Program-made: the position numbers and the translations under genes
Origin: an uncultured Eubacteriales bacterium
GTDB taxonomy: Bacteria; Bacillota; Clostridia; Oscillospirales; Oscillospiraceae
Reading direction: 5' to 3'
Assembly: GCA_949296115.1 (NCBI GenBank)
Contig: CASFNR010000016.1
Location: 1-64,000, forward strand
Length of the DNA: 64,000 nt
Shown: positions 8,369-17,397 of the stretch, piece after piece
How positions within the stretch are numbered: the stretch's first letter is position 1
Layout of the letters: each line of letters starts with the position of its first letter
Notes under the pieces: model-generated
The model's input: the letters and a program-made list of their open reading frames with translations, nothing else
Database searches by the model: none
Told to the model about the DNA's origin: nothing

Positions 8369-8396
8369 ATGATAATATTTTTCTTATGATTGTCAA
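8369..8396 (-). promoter_or_regulatory. Promoter of the LysR gene
   Basis: On the minus strand TTGACA (8391-8396) and TATCAT (8369-8374) are 16 bp apart. The region to its right is AT-rich and should also hold the divergent citrate lyase promoter and LysR sites. Confidence 0.65.
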
Positions 8397-8450
8397 GAAA
8401 AAGCTGGTCCCATAGGGAGAAGATTATGGTGGCAATCAGAAAATCGATAT

Positions 8451-8477
8451 TTGAAATTTCAGGTACTTTATTATAAA
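8451..8477 (+). promoter_or_regulatory. Candidate citrate lyase promoter
   Basis: TTGAAA (8451-8456) and TATAAA (8472-8477) lie 15 bp apart upstream of citD. The spacing is short of the optimum, which would suit an activator-dependent promoter, for example one helped by the divergent LysR protein. Confidence 0.4.
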
Positions 8478-8517
8478 TTATAGATAAAGAAATCAAAAAA
8501 TGAACGGAGGAGCAAAC

Positions 8518-8817
8518 ATGGAAATTCTGAAATCCGCATCCGCCGGCACACTGGAATCCAGCGACTGTCTGGTCACCGTGGAGCCCGGCAGCGGCGTTTC
8601 CCTGGAGCTGAGCAGCAGCGTGATGAACCAGTACGGCCGTCAGATCAAGGCCACCGTCCTGGAAACCCTGCAGCGGCTGGGCGTGGAAAATGCCGCCGTC
8701 ACCGTGGTGGACAAGGGTGCGCTGGACTGCACCCTGAAAGCTCGGGTGGAGTGTGCCGTGTTCCGCAGCTGTGATGCTTCTGCATCCAACATTCCCTGGG
8801 GAGGTGCCGTGAAATGA
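8518..8817 (+). CDS. citD: Citrate lyase acyl carrier protein (gamma subunit)
   Basis: The 99-residue protein carries the 2'-(5''-phosphoribosyl)-3'-dephospho-CoA arm of citrate lyase. The motif SAGTLESSD contains S14, matching the attachment serine of known CitD proteins. I chose the ATG at 8518 over the in-frame ATG at 8500 because CGGAGGA lies six bases before it and the result places the serine at position 14. It is the first gene of the cluster and overlaps citE by four bases. Confidence 0.95.
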   Translation: MEILKSASAGTLESSDCLVTVEPGSGVSLELSSSVMNQYGRQIKATVLETLQRLGVENAAVTVVDKGALDCTLKARVECAVFRSCDASASNIPWGGAVK

Positions 8818-9728
8818 TCAAACGTCCCAAGCCCGAACGGTTCCGGCTGCGCCGGACCATGATGTTCATGAATGCCCAGAAGCCCGGCCTGATCAAGGAC
8901 GCCTACATCTATGGCTGCGACTCCATCATGCTGGACCTGGAGGACGCCGTGGCGGAGAACCAGAAGGACGCCGCCCGGTTCAGCCTGTACCACGCCCTGA
9001 CCACCATCGACTACGGCAATACCGAGGTCATCGTCCGGATCAACGGTCTGGACACCCCCCACTGGCAGGAGGACATCCGGGTCTGTGTGGCCGGCGGCGC
9101 CGACGGCATCCGGATTGCCAAGTGCGAAAGCGCCCAGGATGTGCTCACTGTGGAAGCCGCTGTGGAAGCTGCCGAAAAGGAATTCGGCGTGGAAGTGGGC
9201 CGGACCCTGCTGATGGCTGCCCTGGAAAGCCCCAAGGGCATTCTCAACGCCTACGAAATCTGCGCTGCCTCCGACCGGATGTTCGGCGTTGCCATCTCCG
9301 GCGGTGACTTCCGCAAGTGCATGCAGACCACCTTCCAGCCCGACGGCGTGGATATGCTGGCTGCCCGGGGCCAGATGCTGATTGCCGCCAGAGCGGCAGG
9401 CATCCAGTGCTTCGACACCGTGTTCACCAACCTGGACGACGAGGAAGGCTTCCGGGCCGAAGTTCTGCAGAACAAGGCCATGGGCTTTGACGGCAAGAGC
9501 CTGATCAACCCCAAGCAGATTCGCTTCGTTCACGAGGTGTTCGCACCAACCGAAAAAGAAATCCGTCAGGCGGAAAAGATCGTCCGGGCCTTCGAGGAGC
9601 AGTCCAAGGCAGGCGTGGGCGTGTTCACTGTGGACGGCAAGATGATTGACGTGGCCTTCATCCCCGGCGCCCGGCGGACGCTGCGGCTGGCCAAGGCCTG
9701 CGGTATGTATGAGGGGGATCTGGTATGA
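8814..9728 (+). CDS. citE: Citrate lyase beta subunit (citryl-ACP lyase)
   Basis: This 304-residue TIM-barrel protein of the HpcH/HpaI-CitE family cleaves citryl-ACP to oxaloacetate and acetyl-ACP. Typical stretches are the N-terminal RRTMMFMNAQKPG, the metal-site region LDLEDAVAENQK and the late KSLINPKQI. The length is normal. The gene overlaps citD and citF by four bases on each side, so the three lyase subunits should be made together. Confidence 0.96.
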   Translation: MIKRPKPERFRLRRTMMFMNAQKPGLIKDAYIYGCDSIMLDLEDAVAENQKDAARFSLYHALTTIDYGNTEVIVRINGLDTPHWQEDIRVCVAGGADGIRIAKCESAQDVLTVEAAVEAAEKEFGVEVGRTLLMAALESPKGILNAYEICAASDRMFGVAISGGDFRKCMQTTFQPDGVDMLAARGQMLIAARAAGIQCFDTVFTNLDDEEGFRAEVLQNKAMGFDGKSLINPKQIRFVHEVFAPTEKEIRQAEKIVRAFEEQSKAGVGVFTVDGKMIDVAFIPGARRTLRLAKACGMYEGDLV

Positions 9729-11281
9729 AGAATGCAGTAGGACGTGAAATTCCCGATTCCCTGCTGGTGAACGGCAAGGAAGTATATCAGGGCAAGCAGT
9801 ACATGGACGGCAAGTACATCCAGAAGGCTGCCCCCTGCACCCGCCGGTATGAAAAGCCCCAGGAAAGCAAGATTGTGGCTACCCTGGCTGACGCCCTGCG
9901 TCAGTGCGGCGCCAAGAGCGGCATGACCTTCTCCTTCCATCACCACCTCCGGGACGGCGACTTTGTGGTGAACATGGTCATGAAGGCCGCCATCGAAGAG
10001 CTGGGCCTGGACAACCTGACCATCGCCGCCACCTCTTTGGGCAACGCCCATGATCCCATTGCCGATTACATCGAGCAGGGCAAGGTTGTGGGCATCCAGA
10101 CCTCCGGCATCCGGGGCCGGATGGGCGAAGTGGTCTCCGCCGGCAAGCTGAAGACCCCCGCCATCATCCGCAGCCACGGTGGCCGTCCCCGTGCCATCGA
10201 GGCCGGCGAAGTCCACATCGACATCGCCTTTGTGGCCGCTCCCACTTCCGACTGCGTGGGCAACTGCCGGGGCATCGGCGGCAAGTCCAACTGCGGCAGC
10301 CTGGGCTACGCCATGACCGACGCCAAGTACGCCGACCATGTGGTGGTGGTCACCGACTGTCTGGTGGATTTCCCCAACTTCCCCGCTTCCGTGGAAGCCA
10401 TTGACGTGGACGCCGTGGTTGTGGTGGACTCCATCGGCAACCCCAAGAAGATCGCCTCCGCCGCTGCCCGGATCAGCCAGAACCCCCGGGATCTGATGAT
10501 GGCGGAGAATGTGGCCAAGGTCATCGCCTCCACTCCCTACTTCAAGGAAGGCTTCTCCTTCCAGACCGGCGTGGGCGGCCCCTCCCTGGCAGCCAACCTG
10601 TTCCTGGAAAAATATATGGACGAGCGGAACATCAAGATGGGCTGGGCCATCGGCGGCATCTGCGGCCCCATGGTGGAGCTGCTGAAGAAGGGCAAAGTGG
10701 GCAAAGTTATCGATGTCCAGGACTTCGATCTGGACGCCGTCAACTCCATCAACCAGACCCCCGGCCACTATGAAATGTCCGCCTCCCAGTACGCCAACCC
10801 CGCCAACAAGGGCGCTTTCGTCAACAAGCTGGACTTCGTGGTGCTGGCGGCTCTGGAAATCGACACCGGATTCAACGTCAACGTGCTCACCGGCTCTGAC
10901 GGCGTGCTCCGGGGCGCTCCCGGCGGTCACCCCGACACCGCAGCAGGCAGCAAGGTTTGCATCATTGTCACGCCCCTGACCCGGGGCCGGATGGCAACCG
11001 TCTGCGAGAAGGTTGTCACCGTCACCACCCCCGGCGACTGCGTGGACGTGCTGGTTACCGACTACGGCATCGCCGTGAATCCCCTGCGTCCCGACCTGAT
11101 CAAGTGTCTGGACAAGGCCGGCATCCCCCATGTCACCATTGAGAGCCTGAAGGAAAAAGCCTACTCCCTGGTGGGCCGTCCCGACGACCTGCAGTGGGAG
11201 GACAAGGTGGTGGCGGTTCTGGAAGCCCGGGACGGCACCATTCTGGACGTGGTCCGGAAAATCAAGCCCCTGGAGCTGTAA
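9725..11281 (+). CDS. citF: Citrate lyase alpha subunit (citrate:acetyl-ACP transferase)
   Basis: The 518-residue protein matches full-length CitF and exchanges acetyl for citryl on the acyl carrier protein. It starts at an ATG overlapping the citE stop, and the N-terminal LLVNGKEVYQGKQYMDGKY and the Gly-rich TSGIRGRMGEV and LTGSDGVLRGAPGGHPDT stretches are family-typical. The usual citX/citG genes do not follow directly. A 361-bp gap and two CHR transporter genes come first. Confidence 0.96.
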   Translation: MKNAVGREIPDSLLVNGKEVYQGKQYMDGKYIQKAAPCTRRYEKPQESKIVATLADALRQCGAKSGMTFSFHHHLRDGDFVVNMVMKAAIEELGLDNLTIAATSLGNAHDPIADYIEQGKVVGIQTSGIRGRMGEVVSAGKLKTPAIIRSHGGRPRAIEAGEVHIDIAFVAAPTSDCVGNCRGIGGKSNCGSLGYAMTDAKYADHVVVVTDCLVDFPNFPASVEAIDVDAVVVVDSIGNPKKIASAAARISQNPRDLMMAENVAKVIASTPYFKEGFSFQTGVGGPSLAANLFLEKYMDERNIKMGWAIGGICGPMVELLKKGKVGKVIDVQDFDLDAVNSINQTPGHYEMSASQYANPANKGAFVNKLDFVVLAALEIDTGFNVNVLTGSDGVLRGAPGGHPDTAAGSKVCIIVTPLTRGRMATVCEKVVTVTTPGDCVDVLVTDYGIAVNPLRPDLIKCLDKAGIPHVTIESLKEKAYSLVGRPDDLQWEDKVVAVLEARDGTILDVVRKIKPLEL

Positions 11282-11569
11282 CTTTTGTTTCTTCCCGGGA
11301 TTTTCCCGGAGGAAATCGTGCGGCACGCAGGCCGGTTGGGAGAAGAATTGCCGGAACCACACAAATTCTAACATAGTATTCATTTTTGTCACTTCTCCTC
11401 CATTTTCCGGCTGTTTTTCTTCCGGCCTGTCTGTGTCCCAAGCGGATAAAGCCCGGAGAACGGGGACGGCTCCGCTCCATTCCTGTTCCGGGTGCACTGT
11501 ATTCGCCTCCTCCTCCATTTGCTCCGGTTTCCCTGAATGTGAATTCGGGGGAACCGGGGCGTTTCTTCG
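11282..11569. other. Long intergenic stretch after citF
   Basis: No gene can be supported between citF and the promoter at 11570. The stretch contains GC-rich segments with weak self-complementarity but no clear hairpin with a T tail, so I cannot say whether citF transcripts end here. It splits the citrate lyase locus into two transcription units, unless there is readthrough. Confidence 0.5.
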
Positions 11570-11598
11570 TTGCAAAGGAAGAGGCAACATGGTATAAT
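11570..11598 (+). promoter_or_regulatory. Promoter of the CHR-citC-citXG unit
   Basis: TTGCAA (11570-11575) and TATAAT (11593-11598) are separated by 17 bp, 45 bp before the first CHR start codon. Confidence 0.75.
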
Positions 11599-11642
11599 CT
11601 CCAATGTGTTATTTTTATATCGAGGTGGTTATTACGTTAACG

Positions 11643-12206
11643 ATGAAAGAATATTTCTCGCTGCTGATGGAATTCATCCGCTTCGGATGCTTCACCTTCG
11701 GCGGCGGCTGGAGCATCATTGCCCAGATGCAGCAATTATATGTAGAAAAAAGGAAGGTAATCACCTCGCAGGAGCTGCTGGACCTGACCAGCGTGGCCAA
11801 AAGTCTGCCCGGCGTCATGATCGCCAACGTGGCCATGCTCTACGGCTATCGGGTGGGCGGACTGTTGGGCGGACTGATCTGCGTGTTTGGAATGTGCATG
11901 CCGCCCATGGTGGTGCTGATTGTCATCAGCTTCTTCTATCAGGCCTTCCGGACCAACTACTGGGTTATGGCAGCCATGGAGGGAATGCAGGCCGCAGTGG
12001 TTCCCATCATCCTGGGCGCCGCAGTGGGTCTTGCAAAGGGCAGCGTCCAGTACCCCCCCTGCTATGTCATTGTGGCGGTGTGTCTGGCGCTGTACCTGTT
12101 CACCTCCCTCAACCCCATTGTCCTGGTGCTCATCGGCGTGGTGTCCGGGCTGATTGTGGGCACCGCTTACGCCGGAAAGGAGGCCCGGAACCATGGTGCT
12201 GCTTAA
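11643..12206 (+). CDS. CHR-family (chromate-type) transporter, first half-protein
   Basis: This 187-residue membrane protein has the N-terminal CHR signature FIRFGCFTFGGGWSIIAQM, followed by hydrophobic segments (for example VGGLLGGLICVFGMCMPPMVVLIVISFF). Short CHR proteins work as pairs encoded by adjacent genes, as here. Proven CHR members move chromate or sulfate-like anions, but most are uncharacterised. I chose ATG 11643 because the GAGGTGG upstream and the hydrophobic start fit. The location inside a citrate lyase locus suggests an anion substrate tied to that pathway, which is inference. Confidence 0.88.
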   Translation: MKEYFSLLMEFIRFGCFTFGGGWSIIAQMQQLYVEKRKVITSQELLDLTSVAKSLPGVMIANVAMLYGYRVGGLLGGLICVFGMCMPPMVVLIVISFFYQAFRTNYWVMAAMEGMQAAVVPIILGAAVGLAKGSVQYPPCYVIVAVCLALYLFTSLNPIVLVLIGVVSGLIVGTAYAGKEARNHGAA

Positions 12207-12738
12207 GCTTTACTGGAGCTTTCTGCTCATTGGATTCGGCAGCTTCGGCGGTCTGTCCATGATTCCCCAGATTTCCAACGAGGTCCTCAGCCACGGCTGG
12301 ATGACCGTGGACCAGGTGACGGATATTGTGGCCATTGCCGAGATGACCCCCGGCCCCCTGGGCCTGAACTGCGCCACCTTCGCCGGAATGCAGGCAGCGG
12401 GCATCGCCGGGGCAATCGCCGCCAATTTGGGTACCCTGACCCCCAGCCTGACCCTGTGCGCCGTGGCGGCTATCTTCTTCCAGCGCTTCAAGGACAGCAC
12501 CGTCATGCAGCGGATTCTGGTGGGCGTGCGCCCCGCCTGCTTCGGCATGGTGCTGGGGGTTCTGATTTCCCTGAGTCTGAGCAACTATTTTGTGGCCGGC
12601 GGCATCCACATTCCCAGTGTAGTCATCGCCATCGTGGATGTAGTGCTGCTGCTGAAATACAAGGTAAGCATTCCCAAGCTGCTGATTCTCAGCTGCCTGT
12701 GCGGCCTGATTCTCTTCGGTGTGCTGGGGCTGGCCTGA
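12193..12738 (+). CDS. CHR-family (chromate-type) transporter, second half-protein
   Basis: The 181-residue partner has the matching signature LLIGFGSFGGLSMIPQISNEV and the conserved AEMTPGPLGLNCATFAG, plus hydrophobic helices to the C terminus. It overlaps the first CHR gene by 14 bases with AAAGGAGG upstream of its ATG, so the two halves should be made in equal amounts and assemble as a heterodimer. citC follows after 24 bp, placing this transporter pair in the same transcript as the citrate lyase activation genes. Confidence 0.88.
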   Translation: MVLLKLYWSFLLIGFGSFGGLSMIPQISNEVLSHGWMTVDQVTDIVAIAEMTPGPLGLNCATFAGMQAAGIAGAIAANLGTLTPSLTLCAVAAIFFQRFKDSTVMQRILVGVRPACFGMVLGVLISLSLSNYFVAGGIHIPSVVIAIVDVVLLLKYKVSIPKLLILSCLCGLILFGVLGLA

Positions 12739-12762
12739 GCCATTGAGAAAGGATTGGTTCCT

Positions 12763-13803
12763 ATGTACGAGACCGTAGAAGCCATCTCCCCGGGCAGCCG
12801 GGATATCAAGCAGGTGGAAGCCCTGCTCCATCAGGAGGGAATCCGTCTGGACGGCAATCTGGACTACACCTGCGGCATTTTTGACGAGGACGGCGTTGTC
12901 ATCGCCACCGGAAGCTGCTTTGAAAACACTTTGCGGTGTCTGGCCGTCTCCTCCCGGCATCAGGGAGAGGGACTATTGAATCAAATCATCAGCCATCTGA
13001 CGGACTATCAGGCAGCCAGGGGAAATTTCCGACTGTTCCTGTACACCAAGCCCGCTTCCGCCAAATTCATGTCCGATCTGGGCTTCTATGAAATTGCCCG
13101 GGTGCCGGGAAAACTGGTGTTCATGGAGAACCGCCGCACCGGCTTCACCGATTACTGCACCCGGCTGGCCCAGACCCGCCGGGAGGGGGAACGGATTGCC
13201 GCCGTGGTGATGAATGCCAACCCCTTTACCCTGGGTCACCGGCATCTGGTGGAACGGGCCGCCTGGGAAAACGATGTGGTGCATCTGTTCATCCTCAGTC
13301 AGGAGGCAGGGCCCATTCCCTTCCGGGTACGGCGGCAGCTGGTGCATGCCGGCGTGGCGGATCTGCCCAACGTGATCTGCCACGACTCCGACGCCTACAT
13401 CATCAGCAGCGCCACTTTCCCCAGCTATTTTCTGAAAGATGAAGAAGATGTGGTCCGGACCCAGGCCGCCCTGGACCTGGCGGTGTTCGGCAAAATTGCC
13501 GCCGCCCTGGGCATTCAGCGGCGTTATGTAGGCGAAGAGCCCACCAGCCGCACCACCTGCCTGTATAACGAGGTCATGGCCCGGGCCATGCCGGAAATGG
13601 GAATGGAATGCCACATTGTCCCCCGGGTGGAAGCAGGCGGCCGGATCATCAGCGCCAGCACCGTCCGTCAGGCCATCCACGACGGTCAATTGGAATCTGT
13701 CCGGGATATGCTGCCGGAGAGCACCTACCGCTATTTTGCCGGGCCGGAAGGCGCCCAGGTCGTCGCCGTCCTGAAACAAGCCCATGATTTGATTCACCAC
13801 TGA
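12763..13803 (+). CDS. citC: Citrate lyase ligase (acetate:SH-citrate lyase ligase)
   Basis: The 346-residue enzyme activates citrate lyase by ATP-dependent acetylation of the thiol on the CitD prosthetic group. The N-terminal third resembles a GNAT acetyltransferase domain (residues about 15-120), and the remainder is a nucleotidyltransferase domain with NANPFTLGHRHLVE carrying the HxGH-type site and a late ISASTVRQ. The ATG at 12763 is preferred to an in-frame TTG at 12754 because it has proper spacing from GAAAGG. It is co-transcribed with the CHR pair and citXG. Confidence 0.95.
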   Translation: MYETVEAISPGSRDIKQVEALLHQEGIRLDGNLDYTCGIFDEDGVVIATGSCFENTLRCLAVSSRHQGEGLLNQIISHLTDYQAARGNFRLFLYTKPASAKFMSDLGFYEIARVPGKLVFMENRRTGFTDYCTRLAQTRREGERIAAVVMNANPFTLGHRHLVERAAWENDVVHLFILSQEAGPIPFRVRRQLVHAGVADLPNVICHDSDAYIISSATFPSYFLKDEEDVVRTQAALDLAVFGKIAAALGIQRRYVGEEPTSRTTCLYNEVMARAMPEMGMECHIVPRVEAGGRIISASTVRQAIHDGQLESVRDMLPESTYRYFAGPEGAQVVAVLKQAHDLIHH

Positions 13804-13815
13804 AAGGAGCCTGCT

Positions 13816-15174
13816 ATGGAGGTCACCCTGCCCCAAATGCTTTTCGCCCGGGAGCACCGGGTTCAGCGGCAGCAGGTGCTGCTGCAGGAATATTCCAGCC
13901 CGCTGGTATCCTTTACCCTGAACATTCCCGGCCCGGTAAAGAACTCCCCGCTGATTCGCCGGGGATTTCAGGCTGGCTGCCGGATGCTGGAAGCGGCGCT
14001 GTCCCAGGCAAGGCTGGAAATCCTGCAACGGGAACTGGAATATCCCCATACCGGATGCGAAGGCTACTATGTGATTGCCGGGGATGCTGCCGCAATAAAA
14101 TTGCTGTGCGCTTCCATTGAGGACAGCTGCCCCCTGGGCCGTCTGTTTGACATGGATGTTGTCACCCCTCAGGGGGAACAGCTCCGGCGGGACGTCGCAG
14201 AGGCGGACCAGCGCCGGTGCATTGTCTGCGGCGCACCGGGCCGGGGCTGCGCCTCCCGGCGAGTTCACACCGTGGAGCAGCTTCAGCAGGCCACCCGACG
14301 GATTCTGACGGAGCATTTTGCCGGAGCAGACGCCGATGCCGCCGCCGCTCTGGCTTTGAGAGGGCTGCTGGACGAGGTCTGCACCACCCCCAAGCCGGGA
14401 CTGGTGGACCGGGCCAACAGCGGCAGCCATCGGGATATGGACATCTTCACCTTCACTGCCAGCGCCGCTGCCCTGGCTCCTTACCTCCGGCGGTGCGTGG
14501 AAATCGGGCAGCAAACCCAGCAGCTTTCCCCGGAGCAGACCTTCCATGCCCTGCGCAAGGCAGGCATTCAGGCGGAGCAGGCCATGTTTGCCGCCACCGG
14601 CGGAATCAACACCCACAAGGGCGCCATTTTTACCATGGGCACCGTCTGCGGTGCTCTGGGGCGGCTGTGGACGCCGGAAGCCCCCTGCCGGGAGCCGGCA
14701 GCCATTGCCCGGGCCTGCGGAGAAATGGCTGCCCAGGCCATGGAAGCGGACTTTGCTGCCATGGCTGCCGCTCCAGCTCCCATGACCGTGGGACAGCAGC
14801 TGTACCGGGAGTATGGAATGAAAGGCATCCGGGGAGAAGTGGCGGACGGGCTTCCATCGGTGCTCCGGGTGGGGCTTCCCGCCCTGGAGCGGGCGCTGGC
14901 AGCGGGAAAAAGCCGCAACGACGCCGCCGCCGTCACCCTTCTGTATCTGATTGCCCAGGTAGACGACACCAACATGATTGCCCGGGGCGGCATGGCGCTG
15001 GCGGCAGAGGCCAGAGAGCAGGTACGCCGTCTGCTGGAACGGGAACCCCTGCCGGAGCCGGAAGAAATTGCCCGGCTGGACCAGGAATTCATCCACAGGC
15101 GTCTGTCCCCCGGAGGCTGCGCAGACCTGCTGGCAGTAACCCTCTTTCTCCACGATTGGAGTCAGCTCCGCTGA
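13816..15174 (+). CDS. citXG: CitX-CitG fusion: prosthetic-group synthesis and transfer for citrate lyase
   Basis: The 452-residue protein joins two enzymes. The first about 170 residues are CitX, the phosphoribosyl-dephospho-CoA transferase that loads apo-CitD (motif GRLFDMDVV). The rest, from about residue 175, is CitG, triphosphoribosyl-dephospho-CoA synthase, with TPKPGLVDRANSGSHRDMD, TGGINTHKGAIF and late VDDTNMIARGG. Such fusions are known in other bacteria. It closes the cit cluster and is followed by a strong terminator. The start has AAAGGAG upstream. Confidence 0.94.
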   Translation: MEVTLPQMLFAREHRVQRQQVLLQEYSSPLVSFTLNIPGPVKNSPLIRRGFQAGCRMLEAALSQARLEILQRELEYPHTGCEGYYVIAGDAAAIKLLCASIEDSCPLGRLFDMDVVTPQGEQLRRDVAEADQRRCIVCGAPGRGCASRRVHTVEQLQQATRRILTEHFAGADADAAAALALRGLLDEVCTTPKPGLVDRANSGSHRDMDIFTFTASAAALAPYLRRCVEIGQQTQQLSPEQTFHALRKAGIQAEQAMFAATGGINTHKGAIFTMGTVCGALGRLWTPEAPCREPAAIARACGEMAAQAMEADFAAMAAAPAPMTVGQQLYREYGMKGIRGEVADGLPSVLRVGLPALERALAAGKSRNDAAAVTLLYLIAQVDDTNMIARGGMALAAEAREQVRRLLEREPLPEPEEIARLDQEFIHRRLSPGGCADLLAVTLFLHDWSQLR

Positions 15175-15176
15175 CA

Positions 15177-15224
15177 AAGCCCCCTCCGGACCGTCTTTTC
15201 AACGGTCCGGAGGGGGCTTATTCT
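15177..15224. terminator. Bidirectional terminator between citXG and the EAL gene
   Basis: An 18-bp GC-rich stem (15177-15194 with 15202-15219) with loop CTTTTCA is followed by TATTCTTTCC on the plus strand. It begins three bases after the citXG stop and serves the converging gene too. Confidence 0.9.
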
Positions 15225-15237
15225 TTCCTTCTCTGGT

Positions 15238-17397
15238 TCAATTCGATTCGTTATCCTGCGGCTTCTCGTCGACTTCCGCTCCCTTTGCCGCATGGTGGAG
15301 GATTTCCCTCCGGAACATATCCGCCTCCATGGGCCGGTCAAAGTAAAAGCCCTGCATCAGGGGAACCCCCATATTCCGCAGCAGATCAACGGTTTTCTGA
15401 TTCTCCACGCCTTCCACACACAGGCTCAAATTCAGAGTCTGGCTCAAGTCGTACAGGCAGCGCAGGATGATCCGGTGATACTCCTCGGTCTCAAGATACT
15501 GGACATACTCCCGATCCACCTTGATCTGGCTGATGGGCAGCCGCCGCAGATAGTTGAAGCTGGAATAGCCGGTGCCGAAGTCATCCAGCGCCACACCCAC
15601 TCCCATTTTTTTCAGCGAATCACAGAACTGATTGGCAATCTCAAAGTTTTTCACCAGGGAGGTTTCCGTCAGTTCGCATACCAACCACCGGTAATCCAGT
15701 CCGGACGCACGGCAGCAGGCGGCAATGTGGTTGACCAGGTTGGCGTCGGAGACCTGCTGAGCGGAGATGTTCACGTTGATATAGGCGTGCAGACCCATCT
15801 TATGCCAGCGGGCGCATTCCTTGATGGCCTGTTCCACAATCCAGCGGCCCACAGGAATAATCATGTCGGAAAATTCCAGTGTCTCAATCAGCTCCATCTG
15901 GGTCAGATTGGGCAGTTCCGGATTGCTGTAGCGCAGCAGAGCCTCCGCCCCGTGCCACACCGGCTCATTGTTTCGGAATTCCACCACTGGCTGGTACACC
16001 AGGCGGAAATGCCTCATTCCGTTATCGATGTCTTTCCGCAGCTCGGTCTCCAGCAGATACTTCTTATTCAGGGTGGCAGTGCTTTCGCTGCGGAAGAACA
16101 CCGTCTGCTGGGAATCCGACTTGGAATGGAGCTGCAGGGCGGTGTTGGCGTTTTTGATCAGTTCCTCCCCGGTTTTTCCGTGCATGGGATAGATCGCCAC
16201 GCCAATCCTGGCACGGACGTAGATGGTATGTCCCTCAATGAGCCGGGGGCAGCTGAGATACATCTGGAAGGGCGTCAGCTTATCCACAATGGCAGCAGGC
16301 TCGCTTTCCGCCAGATGGACCAGGAACTCGTCCCCCTCCAGCCGGTACAGTCCCAGATTATCGGTGATGTACAGCTGAAGAATCCGGGCAAATTCCTTCA
16401 AAATGGTATTGGCAAAGCTGTGTCCGAAAATTTCATTGAAAACTTTGAAATTGCGGATGTCCACACACAGCACGCTGCCGGTGGCGTTGGGGTTTCGGGA
16501 AAGGAACTCCGGCATTTCCTTTTCAAAGCAGTGCCGGTTTTTCAGCCCGGTGAGTTCGTCGTAGTAGAGCATCTGGTGCATCCGCTCGTCGGTGCGCTTC
16601 TTCTCCGTCACGTCCATCAGGGAACCGGCAATCATCACCGGGGTTCCGGTGGCGTCATGCAGGCCTTTGCCGTGGCAGCTGATCCACATAATCTCTCCCT
16701 GCTTGGTCATGACCCGGTATTCCGCCACATGGTAATCGCTCTTCCCGGTGAGGAAGGGAGTGAAGGACTCCAGGAAAATCTTCCGGTCCTCCGGCACGAT
16801 GAAGTTCAGTATCCGGTCCATGGCGTTGGAGAAGGTGGGGGACTCCAGCGGGAGCACATCCAAGGCCTTGGGGGAGAAGGTACACACATTGTTCACCAGG
16901 TCCAGCTGGTAGATGTAGTCGGTGCTTCCCTCCAGAATCAGCTGGTTCACGGACTGGGCGTGCTTGAGCTGCTGGATAATGTCCTCCATCCGCTGGTCAT
17001 ACTCGTGCATCAGATCATAGTTGATGTGACAGACGCCCAGTGCCAGTCCCGGGACCTGCAACGGAAGGGTTATCACCAGGAAATTGGTCACCTGTCCATT
17101 GAGCACCAGATTCAGATGGCTGTCCGTGCGGGTGGTGCGGTTCTCCCGAAGCCGCTCCAGATCCCGCAGGAAAACCTCCCGGCTGCGAGGCGTCAGAATC
17201 TCCGCCAGCTGCGTCGCAGATATATGCGCAGGCGGCTTGGCGGAATCGCTGAACAGCACCTGGGCCAGCCGCTGACTCAGGTGCACATCCCCCGTCTCGC
17301 AGTTCAGCAGAAAACACTCGCCAGCCAGCATCTCCGGCCAGTTCTCCAGCACGGATTGGTCGTTCAGCTGCCGGAACTCAAAATATGCATGATCCAT
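15238..17397 (-). CDS. PAS-GGDEF-EAL protein, probable c-di-GMP phosphodiesterase
   Basis: The 719-residue soluble protein has an N-terminal sensory part, a PAS/PAC-like domain (about 150-275), a GGDEF domain (about 285-440) and an EAL domain (about 455-705). The cyclase site reads EGDEF within RLEGDEFLVHL rather than GGDEF, so synthesis of c-di-GMP may be lost. The EAL site (GAEALLRYSN) and DDFGTGYSSF are intact, which supports hydrolysis. ATG 17397 is preferred to a TTG at 17412 because GGGGGGA sits between them. It has its own promoter and a structured leader of about 130 nt. Confidence 0.93.
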   Translation of the reverse strand: MDHAYFEFRQLNDQSVLENWPEMLAGECFLLNCETGDVHLSQRLAQVLFSDSAKPPAHISATQLAEILTPRSREVFLRDLERLRENRTTRTDSHLNLVLNGQVTNFLVITLPLQVPGLALGVCHINYDLMHEYDQRMEDIIQQLKHAQSVNQLILEGSTDYIYQLDLVNNVCTFSPKALDVLPLESPTFSNAMDRILNFIVPEDRKIFLESFTPFLTGKSDYHVAEYRVMTKQGEIMWISCHGKGLHDATGTPVMIAGSLMDVTEKKRTDERMHQMLYYDELTGLKNRHCFEKEMPEFLSRNPNATGSVLCVDIRNFKVFNEIFGHSFANTILKEFARILQLYITDNLGLYRLEGDEFLVHLAESEPAAIVDKLTPFQMYLSCPRLIEGHTIYVRARIGVAIYPMHGKTGEELIKNANTALQLHSKSDSQQTVFFRSESTATLNKKYLLETELRKDIDNGMRHFRLVYQPVVEFRNNEPVWHGAEALLRYSNPELPNLTQMELIETLEFSDMIIPVGRWIVEQAIKECARWHKMGLHAYINVNISAQQVSDANLVNHIAACCRASGLDYRWLVCELTETSLVKNFEIANQFCDSLKKMGVGVALDDFGTGYSSFNYLRRLPISQIKVDREYVQYLETEEYHRIILRCLYDLSQTLNLSLCVEGVENQKTVDLLRNMGVPLMQGFYFDRPMEADMFRREILHHAAKGAEVDEKPQDNESN

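Noticed and set aside
11643..12738. Chromate resistance operon
   Set aside because: The proteins are CHR family, but there is no chromate reductase or ChrB, and the genes are embedded with citC and citXG, so naming them chromate efflux would overstate the evidence.
9566..15177. Long minus-strand open frames opposite citE, citF, citC and citXG
   Set aside because: Same bias effect: the plus-strand cit genes have clear family motifs, overlapping starts and ribosome binding sites, while the minus frames do not.
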